64,000 nt of DNA, from NCBI GenBank assembly GCA_018881555.1, contig JACAXG010000050.1:3162001-3226000 (forward strand), given 5' to 3'. The DNA is from Amblyornis subalaris. Taxonomy: Eukaryota > Chordata > Aves > Passeriformes > Ptilonorhynchidae. This document shows, one piece after another, positions 13,691 through 25,244 of this stretch. The translations under genes were made by a program, and so were the position numbers. The notes under the pieces were generated by a model. It saw only the letters and a list, made by a program, of their open reading frames with translations, ran no database searches and was not told where the DNA came from. Each line of letters begins with the position of its first letter. The first letter of the stretch is position 1.

Positions 13691-14425
13691 TATTTAGGAA
13701 ATTCAGCAACAAGGGCCTATAGTATTCCTCTCTGAAACGGAATGAGACCTCTCTGTCACAAACAGTCAACCAATTTGAAAGTACAACCTCTCCACGTATC
13801 TGAAAATTCATCCAAAACCCACGGATCATCTGGCCTTGACTGCTGAAGCACCATATCCCCAGAAATACCTGTCCCACTTCCAGTCACCTTACCAACATGT
13901 CACCCAGTAAAAAATGTTGTACAACTTGACCCCTCCAGTTATTAAAACTGTAAAATTCTTCTTCCCCAAAAACCTGTGCAGGGAGGGGGACATAAAAGCT
14001 TTACAAAGGGTCTTTTGTGAGATTGGGTCCAGGCAGGGCCCATAGCTGAACCAGGACCGTGGTCATCAGTGGTGGGGGATTACCATGGACATGTGCGGCC
14101 ACACATTAAAGTCAGACACACTGCTCGTGCCCTGCTTGGTTTAACTTCCACAGGGGTATTTGATTGTGGAACTGGAGATTGTATTGTCAAGTTAAGGCAA
14201 AGCAGAACTGCAAATGATGGATTGTTCAGCAAATGCTTTTCAGTTGATTGGATCAGTGTTTAGAAAATATAACTATAAAAAAAGGGCACAGAAAGAGATT
14301 ACTTCAAAGTCTAATGCACCTGGATTTAAGGCAGTTCTAGCTGGATATTTTTTAGGATTGTACACCATTGTGAGGAAACTTAAGGAATGTAGCATAAAAT
14401 TCTGAGTTCTTTTGGGGGTTTTAAA
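13691..14425. other. Non-coding stretch, nothing recognised
   Basis: No gene, RNA or repeat family recognised. Short open frames (about 64 codons) lack motifs. Confidence 0.5.
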
Positions 14426-14453
14426 GTTAGGATTCCTTAGTTAGGATTCCTTA
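14426..14453. repeat. Tandem duplication, 14-bp unit x2
   Basis: Two perfect adjacent copies of GTTAGGATTCCTTA (14426-14439 and 14440-14453). Confidence 0.9.
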
Positions 14454-17400
14454 AGTTACAAAGCCTGGTCAAGTGGTTCTAGGACTGCCTCATTTTTTCT
14501 ATGCAAAAGATAGAGTTTTAAACAGACTTCATGAATTTTAAGGTAGGAGAAGTCACACAAGCTGCAAAACTTCAGAGCAGAATGGTGGAAACCCAGTAAA
14601 ACTCTAGCTTTGTGGCCTCAGGGAGAATTTTATAATTTTCTTCAATAAAAATGCTTAAGAAAAGTATCAGGTAAGCAAACCTAAACCCAAGACACCAGTT
14701 CACAGTTTCCAAGGTGTCCTCNAAAATGTGCCATCCTAATATGGGAAAAAGATTAGAACCCTGCTGCTGTGGCTGGGAGGATGAGACAGCTGTGCTCTTT
14801 GCACACAGCCGTATTGTGGTTAGCATGATCTGTCACAGGCATTTTGCAATATACCGCCTGTGATCATTAAATCTTAAAATTACATTCTTTGGATGGTCTA
14901 ATTCTGGTCTATCTTTGCTGTAATCACTTTGCTCAGAGCTGTAATTTCTTTCTTTCCCTTGTGATTTTTACTATGAGAATGTATTTGCCAAAGTAAGAAA
15001 GTGTGTCTGAGACTATGGTCTGTTGTGAAGTAACTGTCAAGTGGAAGTATTATTGTTAAAATACAGTAACCTGAGATATATTCCCACCACAGACAGAAGG
15101 AAAATGTGGATTCATTTCCCGAAAATCTTTGTCATCTGGATCTTACTGTGGCCAGGTAATGCTAGCTGCCCTGCTCACAAATTCTGGTCATGCACAGCCT
15201 CCTCCATTATGTCATAGCCTCTCTTAAGAGCACTCGGACAGCTCAGGTAAAACCTCTCCTAATCTCTTACATCTCAGAAGCATCTGTAAGGGCTTTGGTG
15301 TCAAGAAGAGCTGGAGAAGTTACTGTGTTGTAACTTTTCTTGCTTTGAGTTGTACATGCTTTGAAGTCGATGTGGGGTAAGTGCCATTTGAATCTTTTAA
15401 CGTTAAATTTCAAATAAACTGTAAAGGACCAATTGAGACCTGAAAGTAATTACTGAGAGCAGTTCACATCTGTTCTTCTGGACGCCTGCTTGAAGCCCCT
15501 TGTGATGGCTTCAAATGGGTTAATCCTTTTCCAGAGACCACTGAGCTGTTTGAGGGCTGGATTTTTTCAAATGAGAAAGCAGGTCAGTTCTGCAGTGAAA
15601 GACTGGGGTAACGGAGGGAAGAGATTAATTAAAACCCACACTGTAAATAGCTGTAATAGCAGAGAAAGAACTCCTCTCTCATCAGCATTTTCCAGTTGGC
15701 TTATAGCATTAAAAAAAAGTTATAGCTTTCATTAGGTCATAGGATGGTTTAATGTGTCGCTTGTTTACATAATGAGTGCCTGGTTTTCTTCAGGATAAAC
15801 ACTGTGAAGTGAATACTCACACAGANTAATATCAAGCTTTCCTGACCCTACACAGGCATCTTTCTTCCCCTTTCCCATCACAGTCATAGAACCAGTACAG
15901 CATCATGAACAAGAGCAGAATGAACTGAGGTGTGGACGGGATGCTTGTGTCCAAACTAGTGCCTTGTTCAGTCCTTTCTACATGAGCATCTATGTTCACT
16001 GGACAAGAAATTTGCAAGGGAACTTTGCATCAATATGAGGAGCTCTGGGATAAAGTTCCTGTAATTTACCTAAGGATCTACTGTGCTGTTCCCATGCCTT
16101 ATTTTGAATCTTCTGATTTTGTGGGGAGTAATTTTACATCCCAAAAGAAGTCTTACCTCATATTTTTAAATATTTTAAAGAGAGATAAGTATCATCGCAG
16201 ATAATGATTCCATAGGAGAAAAATGGGAATGTGTAAGAGAATTCCCAACTGAAGCTGCTTAGCACAGGAAAGCTGTAGTGACATCTTGCAATAAGGGACA
16301 TACTGCAGTCATTTGGATGCAGTAGTTGCTGCTGAGTGACTTTTGTTTGAAAGCCGTCAAAGCCATTATCCAGTGTCTGTCACCCCCACTCATGGAAGTG
16401 CACTGAAAGCCTGTCTTTTCAAAGCATTGTAGGGTGACTAANGGAAGAAAACAAGAGGGAAAAGTGAAATTAAATTATGTCATTAGCATACAGGTGTGGA
16501 AATGCCCAGACCCCTGAATATAATGCCATGGAAACACATACAGTGTGCATTCATGGAAGTGGCAATAAGTGTTTTACAACCAGCTCACCGCATGATATTT
16601 AATTAGCACAGGTATTCTGCTGAGTCAGGAAGACATGGGAGCTAAACCATTAACTACCGAGTGTGAAACTAAGCACTGACCCACTCTTCACACAAGGAAA
16701 ATGCACCTGGACCTGAGGCCCTGTTACAGCTGATTCACTGAGAGGAGAAAACCAGCAAGTAACAGTGAACACATTTCATCTAAACCCTTTAATAGCTGGA
16801 ATTAAAAGCCAAAACATACAGCAAAACGAAATGCTTGCCTTTCATTCAAATATTCCAAAGCATGTCAGCATCTCATACCGCCTTTTCATCTGCAAGTCCA
16901 GCTCCAGGTGTGTTGCTGTTTGCACTCCCCCAGCAAAGAGAGGGGTAGCAAAAGTGTAACCCTAACAGAAAGCCAACACAACACATGCTCCTAATCACCT
17001 CAACAATTTGGAAGGTCCCAAACCGGTGCTCTCACAAGGGCTTTTAACATCATCCACACAGCAGCTAGTGTGAAACAGGAGCAATATTTGGTGGAATTCC
17101 CTTCATCTTATTTTAGCTGAACAAAATAAAGCACATAAAATAGACTAGTTGTCTACACTCACATCATTAGTGTAAAATGACTAACAGAAAGCGGAAAAAA
17201 ATTAAGAAGCACAGGACTGTTTTCAAATGAAGGTACTTATATCTTTTTTNTTATTATTTCTCCAGATACAGAACTGGAAAACAAGAGAGAGTTCTGTTCA
17301 TTGGGAAAAAATGGCACATCATAATCCAATCTTTATGGTTCATTTTGCACCAGAAGAGGAGAGCAACAAGCTTGCTGTGCCTTATGTTCAGTAAAAGTGA

Positions 17401-19108
17401 ACTGGACTGTCAGAGAGCTCTCCCTGGGTGATTTCAAAGCCTTGCTTTGGAGCATGGGCAGGCTATTCCAAGGACAACGTGAATGTGTAATAACTTTGGG
17501 GAAAAAAAAGAAGTAAGGGTGTGATTTTGATCACGGTCCTTGACAGTACACTGCTGAAAGACAGCTTGGAGTCAGCACTGATAAAAGTTGTCTGTCATGT
17601 GAGTGATGTGCAGTAAGACAATCTCTGGTGTGTCGAAGAGGTCAAGAATTAACATCTAGCCTGTTGTTCCTTTTTTTTGAGAAAATGGCTGGCATTTTCT
17701 CTTCTGACTGCCAGGGAGAGAGACAAGAGTGAAACAGTTTGTCCAAATGACTCAATTTCCAATTTTAGGAATGTAATATGTGCCAGTTTTTTAAGCTTTT
17801 TTTTCACTTTAGCTAGAATGAAGTGTGTTAAGATACTTTTGTCTCTGAGTTTATTAAGTCAATGGGTCCTTTGAAATGAGTGGGAGCCTAGGGTTGTAAT
17901 ATCCATGCTGTATCATATTACCTTTAAAAAAAAGCACTGACACTTAACCCTCTTACAAGAAATGATTCTGTGCTNTTGCAAAGATGTAAAGCTCACAGCT
18001 GAGATGTGTACCTTCAAAGACAAACAGCTATTATTATCTTTGCCTAATCAGGGTTGTTGTGTAGACAGAGACACAAGAAAAGTAGGCTCTTGTAAATGCT
18101 GTCTGCATATTCCCTCACAATACATCCCTTCAAAATCACTGAACTTGTCACCAGCTGCCAATTTTCATCAAGAAAAGCCTCTCATTAACCTCACTGTGAG
18201 CATTTCTGAGCTGTGCTCACAGAATTGGCTTTGAGCTCCTCAGTCTCTAGCTAGATCTACCCCTGCTCTGCAGTGTCTGTGGTGCATCTGCATTGCTTCA
18301 AGGCTTCTGCCTGTCACCTGAAGGGAAGGAGGAGGAGTGCTTTGATGTGTAGCTTGTTTTTGCAGATGAAAATGGGGAAGGCGATTTAATTTCATATGAT
18401 CCACTCTCCTGGTAGCTTCTGATCTCTCCTTGTGGATCCAAAGTTTCTTGAGATTTGTTGAGGTGCCCAGGGCGATAAATGTAGGACAGGGATACTGTGG
18501 ACCATTGTAAGCTGGAACTCTCTTGTGCACTTGCCTGGAATGACAAAGNGCTGGTCTTGTGTTCTTAATGCTTCACTTTGAACAAGTTGAACATACACTG
18601 CTGCTTTACACTTGCTATTTTCATAACCATTTTTTCACTCATCATCTGTAGAATAGGAGGTAGTCTGCGAGCCAAGCTATGCTGTTATAGCCCTGGCTTT
18701 TACTTCCACATGGGAACATGAAGGATGGATCACTGAAAACAGTGACTGTTATTCCTTTGACACAAAATATTGCTATTTTTCACGTTATAGGTAGCTTGCT
18801 AACAACATAGGAACTCTGAAAAAGTTTGCATGAAAAGAGTTTAGTTGCAGGAAATTATAATTTACACCAGCCCTGTTATTACTGTAGCTGTCTGCTTTGT
18901 GAATGTTCCAGGGTAAAGGGATCCCCAACTGTATTTAAGGGTGGCTGAAGCTAGTAAGGGAGAATGGAGAGTTGCATTCATGGCAAGCTAGATCTGCAGC
19001 ATGGGACTTTGTTTTGGTAGGTAGGGTAAGGGTATGGAAGAACAACTCTGGAAAAAACCCCAAGATTTTAAGAAGTTTTACAGTGTAAACAGCTATTCCA
19101 ATCTGTTC
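14454..19108. other. Non-coding stretch, nothing recognised
   Basis: AT-rich unique-looking DNA with short open frames on both strands (60-96 codons) and no identifiable protein domain, repeat family or RNA gene. Confidence 0.5.

Positions 19109-19134
<26 letters not shown>
19109..19134. repeat. Poly(T) run, 26 bases
   Basis: There are 26 uninterrupted T bases on the + strand (poly(A) on the - strand). No recognisable retrotransposon body abuts it, so it may be a simple mononucleotide expansion or the tail of an unrecognised processed insertion on the - strand. Runs of this length are prone to sequencing length error. Confidence 0.95.
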
Positions 19135-19142
<8 letters not shown>

Positions 19143-19474
19143 TTGCGACTATAACAGCTTTACTTTATGAGTTTGAAAACCTCATAGAGCAGTCCTTGGC
19201 TTCAGCTATGCACAGCTGAGGTCACTCTTCTTTGCTTCATACTGAAACAACAAACGTGAGAGAAAGGAAACGACTGTGATCTTTTCTTGTCTTGCAAAGA
19301 GACAAAATCTGGCAAGAGTAGAGAAATACTAACAAAGATTGAATTATCTCTTCCACTCTTACTGCAACTTTCTTTCCTTCACTCAATTCACCAATTTTTA
19401 AATAAATTTTTAAATAGAATGCATTCTGTAAAAACAGCCATGGATTTTTTTTTTGGTTCAGAACAGACAATTTT

Positions 19475-19720
19475 CATCATCTAGTCTGACCTCCTGGAAA
19501 CCACAAGCCATGAAATTTCAGTTATAGATTCCACTGTTTAATAATCTGTCAGAGAAAATAAATCTTGGGTAGAGTTTCTTCTGTGTTGACTGGCAAATCT
19601 CTCCTGCTCCAGCACAGAAATTTCAAAAGACTTTCACCCTAGCCTGCCACTTAAGTCAATGCTGATAAAACTAGATCAGTCTGTCTAAAGGAATTATTTT
19701 CTTTCATTCTGAAGTGAAGG
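19475..19720 (-). mobile_element. Possible ancient CR1-type 3' end
   Basis: The + strand motif CATCTAGTCTGACCTCCTG, followed by a degenerate CACAAGCCATGAAATTTC, matches a pattern I associate with antisense 3' ends of old CR1-like LINEs shared by turtles, crocodiles and birds. The remainder is too decayed to align by eye. Orientation would place the element's 3' end at the low coordinate. The right border is approximate. Confidence 0.4.
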
Positions 19721-22065
19721 ATGACACCTTGCTTTTATTCATTTACAGGCTAAACTAAATGGCACTCACATCCTTGTTTCAGTGCACTGTGTTGCTCAAG
19801 GAGCCTGGAGACCAAGTTCACATTCACGTGATACCACTGCCCACCCGCGTAGCCACTCAGAGTCATTTCCTCTNACATGCACCAAGCTGACACAGGAGCC
19901 AAAGGTACCAGTCAAGAGCTGATCTTTGTAGAGATATTGATAAGAGGTGTTAAGATCACTTTTCCCTAGAATAAAGGATGCCCTGCCAGTTCTGAGAAAT
20001 TAATTGAGTAAAGACTCAGGATGTTCAATATATCAGACAGAAAATTTACTTCTCTGCTCTTTCAGGAACTTAAATACTGCTGCAGTTTGTTTTTGTATGG
20101 GTTACTNCTCTACTTCATGACAGCAAGCAAAGTGGCTGACCACACATTGCAAATCTGTGGGAGGATCCCTTGAAAGCAAAAGGATATTCACGGAATATTG
20201 AATATTCCATTTTAAGCAGCCCANAGGTCCCTACCAGACTTTAGTGACTCCTGTTCACCTATAATCCAGAAGGATGTCTTTGGTACTACAATGACATTCG
20301 CAGTTTACTTTAGCCTTGCTCAATAATAGAGAAGTAGCACTTAAGAAATACATTGAGAGTCCTGAATCAGATGAGTGCTTAGATTTTAGTTGTAATCAAA
20401 GAAAATGTATCTTGATGCAGTGAGATGACAAAGTATCTCTTCAGAGATTTTCCCTTGAGCTATTCTCTTGAATGCAGCTACCTCAGTGAGAGGTTATTAT
20501 AATGGAGGTTTGCCCATATCCATCTGCTCTTCTGGATTTTGGGGTTCTTTCAACCTCTTCAGAATCACTAAAAGGTAGGGAACAGTTTCATGCTAAATAT
20601 TTGATTCCTGTAGGATCAACCCAGCAGGATGGAGTCCATGAATATTTGATATAAATATGTACCCTAATTGGTAGCAGTTTTGGGCACTTCAACAAGATGC
20701 TCATTCTTCTGTCACTTTCCTTAGGAAATAATTCTTCTGTATGTTTTCCCACTCATTCTATTCCAAAGTTCACGTTTGCTGACTGTTAAATATAGTCAGA
20801 TTTCTTAAACTTTAAAAAGTCCAGATATTATAAAAGCTGTGAATGTGAAACAGGATTTTGTTTCAAGCATGATCTTAACTCCAAGTTTATTTTTCTTAGA
20901 GAGTTGTAGCTGTAAAAGGACCCAGCAGGACTGGTAGATCCTGGGTGAGAACTGTGCACTTATCCACTTGCCTCAGAGAACTCTCTAGCTGGTCCACTCC
21001 ACCAAACAGTGCCACTGAGGAAGTGCAGTCAAATCTTTCAGTCAGCTTTCTTTATGCTGACTTGATTTCCCACCAGATGAACAGAAAAGGATCATCTAAA
21101 AATCTTTCTTAGTAGAGAGGTTTTGATGCTACAGACTCCGTGGTGTGGTTAGACAGACCAATGGGGTCTTCCTTGTTTCCCAAGTCAGTGGGACCAGATT
21201 GCCTGCGATCCCTTGTTTTGCTGATACAGGTTGCTTACTTTGTTCACAACATGATCAGGCTGGGGGTCAGAAATGCAGCTTAAATCCCAGTGAAGGTTGA
21301 CAGATAGTTTTTACTTTCCTCAGTGATGAGGGCACTATTTTCCAGGAACATCCCAGACCTAATCAATTCTCTGCCATTCATGACTCCTCCAGTACCAGCT
21401 TGGTCTCTCTGGTATTCTGCCTGCAACCTGCGGTTTAATCTCCTCAAAAGATGTGAGTGCCTGAAAATCTTTAGTTTTTCTAAAGCCTTTTTATTTAATA
21501 TAAGATACCATCATGAAATTTAATGGCCTATGATATTTCAGAAGCTTCCTTCAGAAGATTCCTTCTGGCTTTAAACTCNGAACTTCTTGGATCCTCACTT
21601 TTCCGATGACTGCCTCATAAAATACAATTTAGAATAAAAATAACGTGATCATTCATCATATATATTCTTCACAAGACAAAATTATTTCACTGCAGCAAAT
21701 TCACAGAAAAAGGAATTTTACTGGGGCATCTGTGGGTTCAGTGGAGAGTTCCTTAACTCAAAGCCTCATCTTGTATGGAGGACTGGAGCCATTTTCCTGT
21801 GCTGGATCAGGACTTCAGGCCTGTATCATCAGTGACATGTGGAATGTCCTTATCTATAAAAAAAAAAAAGCAGAGCTCTTTCACTCAAGAAGAAAAACAA
21901 AACAATTTCCCTGCCAAAAAGAGTTCAAAGATTGAGTGATGTGAAACTCTCTGTGAGAATAGTGAGGAACAAATGAAACCTTCTAAATAATTACAGCAAA
22001 AATAAAAGTGTTGGTTTAAAATTTATTAAAAAGGACAACGGAATTAGGAGTCAGAAAATCTGGGA
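19721..22065. other. Non-coding stretch, nothing recognised
   Basis: AT-rich unique-looking sequence. Open frames of 66-96 codons near 21.3-21.9 kb have no recognisable motif. Confidence 0.5.
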
Positions 22066-22713
22066 TCAGAACAGTGTATCAGGCAGGGAAGCCTGAAATG
22101 AGATGTCGGTAGACTTTGGGTATTTAGATCCAAGTTTGAGACCAACCTTGTCTAAAGCTGTCCCCAGCATTGCAGCAGCTCTACAGTGGGGACAACAGGG
22201 TGTTGTTCTGGCTTCTGCCAAATCCTCTGTGCAGCCAGGACCAGGGCACAGGGCACAGGGCATGGGACATGGGACATGGGACTCAGGACTCCCATGAGTG
22301 TGCAGCTCAGGTCCCTGAATGGGACCAACTCCCGCAGGAAACACAGCTAGTGCCTTGTTTCCTCCCCTCATGCATCTTAGCCAGCAAAGGGAGTACTCAG
22401 ACAACAATTCTTGCTCCCCCCAGGACATCTCCTTTTCCACCCTGTGATGGGGTGCCTTATAGATTGCGGAGGGTCCTGAACCCGAATCAGAGCCAAGAAT
22501 CCAGAAAATGTCCATACCACTGCAAGCAGCATGCTGTCTGTGCTGGGATACTGTGGGAAACAGAGCCCCTGTAGCAAGTGCCTGGCAGAGAGATGGAACC
22601 TCAGTGTGGGCATCTCCCCACAGGTCCATTTTGGAAGGGGTATATAGAGAAAAATATGAGATTATTGAGAGAAAAGGACTGTAGCCCAGTCTTTTTACTG
22701 CCTTTTGTCTCAC
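22066..22713 (-). other. Long open frame (215 codons), unconfirmed
   Basis: This is the longest ATG-to-stop frame in the window, 215 codons on the - strand within a locally GC-richer block. I recognise no domain, signal peptide or family. Its C-terminal half is rich in Pro, Cys, Gly and Ala, and part of it is translated from the heptamer repeat at 22244-22290. The opposite strand is also open for 134 codons over part of the same block, which points to stop-poor composition rather than selection. There is no obvious promoter and no flanking exon structure. A chance frame or part of a long non-coding RNA is more likely than a protein gene. Confidence 0.15.
22244..22290. repeat. Heptamer tandem repeat, GGGCACA/GGGACAT type
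   Basis: Successive units run GGGCACA, GGGCACA, GGGCAT, GGGACAT, GGGACAT, GGGACT and CAGGACT. It is a short, imperfect G-rich minisatellite inside the GC-richer block. Confidence 0.85.
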
Positions 22714-23340
22714 TATTTAGGACGCTGCCTGAGAAGTGATTGGTTTCCTCCCCCTGCCCAGAAAGAAACCAGCAGGAATTAAGAAGCAGTGCTTTTTCAG
22801 GTACAAACCATTGTTTTCTCTCCCTGCTCCATTTGCTTTNACAAACAGCTAGATGAGGCACAGATACCTGCAATCAGTTCTGTGCCCTCTCAAAGTGGGT
22901 TCTTGCATGAAATTTAGTTCCCAAATGCCTGACACAGTTACTTTTTGAGATGGACTTAAAATTGCTTCTGAAAAGTCTCCAGTGTAGTCTCCATCTGTGA
23001 ATGAGTTCATTAAACAAATTATTGAGCTTTCTCATCAATGTCATAAGGAACTTCATACTGCAATGAATTTTCAGGATGATTTTGTTTTGACTTACTGACT
23101 TCTGGGTCACTCTTGTAACTGGTAACGAAACATAAAATTAATTTTTTTTTCTAATATCTTTTTTACGTGCTTAGTTACTGTTGTAACTAAACACAAAGTT
23201 ACTGGTGTTGCTAAACGACCCAAAATGCAGTAAGATTTAATTTTTAGGAGGACAGTCACACACAGGCATACCAACAATTACTGCCCTCGTTGTTCTTGTA
23301 CATCTATGGTGAGTAATAAACAATAACAGCAAGAGTAATC
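22714..23340. other. Non-coding stretch, nothing recognised
   Basis: AT-rich with two - strand open frames (78-90 codons) lacking recognisable motifs. Confidence 0.5.
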
Positions 23341-23384
23341 AGTAGTAATAATAATAATAATAGTAACAATAATAATAGTAATAA
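23341..23384. repeat. Imperfect AAT-type microsatellite
   Basis: A run of AAT/AGT/ACA trinucleotides dominated by (AAT)n, with substitutions at intervals, indicating an old degrading microsatellite. Confidence 0.9.
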
Positions 23385-25216
23385 AACTGCCCTTACCTGG
23401 AAGGTGGTGAATAATGTCACCAGTCATATTACCTGTGGTCTCTCTTGTCTATGAATTGACATAAATGACCTGAATAAAATTATAAAAATATGAAAAGTAA
23501 AGACATTATTTTTCCTTGTCTATTTTGTAATGGGCACAACTTGATGCACAATTGTTTGCTACTGCTTTCCAGAATCTGCTGATGGTATTCGTATCTTTTT
23601 ATTGTCTAGGACTTAAACTGCTTATATAATTTGGTGGTACTTATTCTAACTTTCCACAAATTTTCTTTAACCTTTGCATGAACTTTTCTTCCCTTTCCCC
23701 CCTTCCATGTGGGACAGAGCAAAAGATCGTCCCTGAGTAAAAATGATTCTTATACTTTTGTTTCCTTATGTTGGGATTGGTGCCCTCAATCAAAGAGTGG
23801 TGCAACTCACCCCTTGCAAAAGATTATACAACGTATTTTGCCTGCCATCATCTTCATGATGGCATGATGCTTGATAAAGAACACTTGTACTGTAGGTGTG
23901 CACATTACTTCACAGTTTAAATATCATCCTGCTCATTTGCCTGCTGTGCCATGACATTCAGAGGATGATTTTTTCCCTTTTTATGGTGTGTTCCTGCATT
24001 TTATCAATTATAGTGATTAAAATATATTTTTCTGGAAAATAGCATGAATTGGTCAGCTGAAGAATTTGGAGAGGAGTATACAGCGTTTGGATATTCTCAG
24101 ATAATAGCACTGTTGCAGCTCAGCTTACACAGTGAGCTGGTGCCAAAGTGACTTCCATGGACTTCCTTGAGTAGTGTAAGCCCAGTCTTTCCATTTCTGA
24201 GTGTCACTCAATTAAAATGCACAGTATACATAGTTTGCTGATTTGCATGAAAATTAAGTCTCTGTCGTATCAGCTGGCATATAATTTTGCTAGATCTAAT
24301 AGAAAGTTGNGAACGGGGAGATAGTCCCAGCATGGGGGTACGGTGACAGCCCCTTTCCCCTGCAGCCACTGCATGTGCCAGTTCTGTTCCTGTGAGCTGT
24401 TCCACATTGCAGNAGTGATAGAAACAAACATTTGGGTAAGAACACTTTTTCGTTCTTAAAAATCTGGCACTCTGACAGGATGAAAATAGCTNGGTATTGG
24501 TATCATGCATATCCGGAAAACCACTTTCGGATAGCATAATTCAGTGCTGCTACCAAAGAGATTGTACCACTCAGTCCCTTCCCTCTGGGATTGGCAAATA
24601 ATCTGTCCCATCATTCAGTGAACTAGCTATGGGACTGAAGCGGCTGCAAAATTACTTGAGAAATGGCTTGCTCCTGGCCATGTTAGTTTTCTGAGCAACT
24701 TCACAGCGTGACTGCAAATTGCTGCAAGGAGTGAGTAGTGTGGGCATGAGAATGAGCTGTTGGGAATAGGAAGTGAGTAGGATGCCAAAAAAACAAGAAC
24801 ATTGAAGCCAGTCCATGTGGTAAGTGGAATTTGGGGATCTTTGTGTATGGAAAAGCACCTATTCAAAAGAGGGCCTATAAAGTTATAGAAATGATTTCTT
24901 GCTGAGATGAGAGAAAGACAAGGGGGATTAGAGTTCTTAGTCTTAGCTTATCCATGAATTTAACTTTCAGCCAGGTCATGAGCCTTGCTCAGAGCACAGA
25001 AAGTTAAGAACATATATGAAATTCTGTGTAGGAACAATGTTCTGAGGTGTTCTTGCTTAACTGTATTTCAACTGTAGTTTAAAAATAGTTGGAACAATAT
25101 GAAGAAAAAAGTGAAAAATAAAAAGGCCTAGAAAAATACATTTTTCTGTACTTCCTCAGAATATAAGAATGTAAAAAATCTTTAGAGGCAATTGACACAA
25201 TTTTCTTTGGGTTTTT
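23385..25216. other. Non-coding stretch, nothing recognised
   Basis: Unique-looking AT-rich DNA. Open frames of 68-109 codons on the - strand at 24.2-24.9 kb are not recognisable; three Ns fall between 24310 and 24492. Confidence 0.5.
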
Positions 25217-25244
25217 GTTGGTTGGTTGGTTGGTTGGTTGGTTG
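25217..25244. repeat. (GTTG)7 tetranucleotide microsatellite
   Basis: Seven perfect GTTG units, flanked by GTTTTT on the left and GGGTTTTTT on the right. Confidence 0.97.

Noticed and set aside
19109..19134. Poly(T) run as the tail of a processed pseudogene on the - strand
   Set aside because: No retrocopy body could be recognised next to the run, so it is kept only as a mononucleotide repeat.
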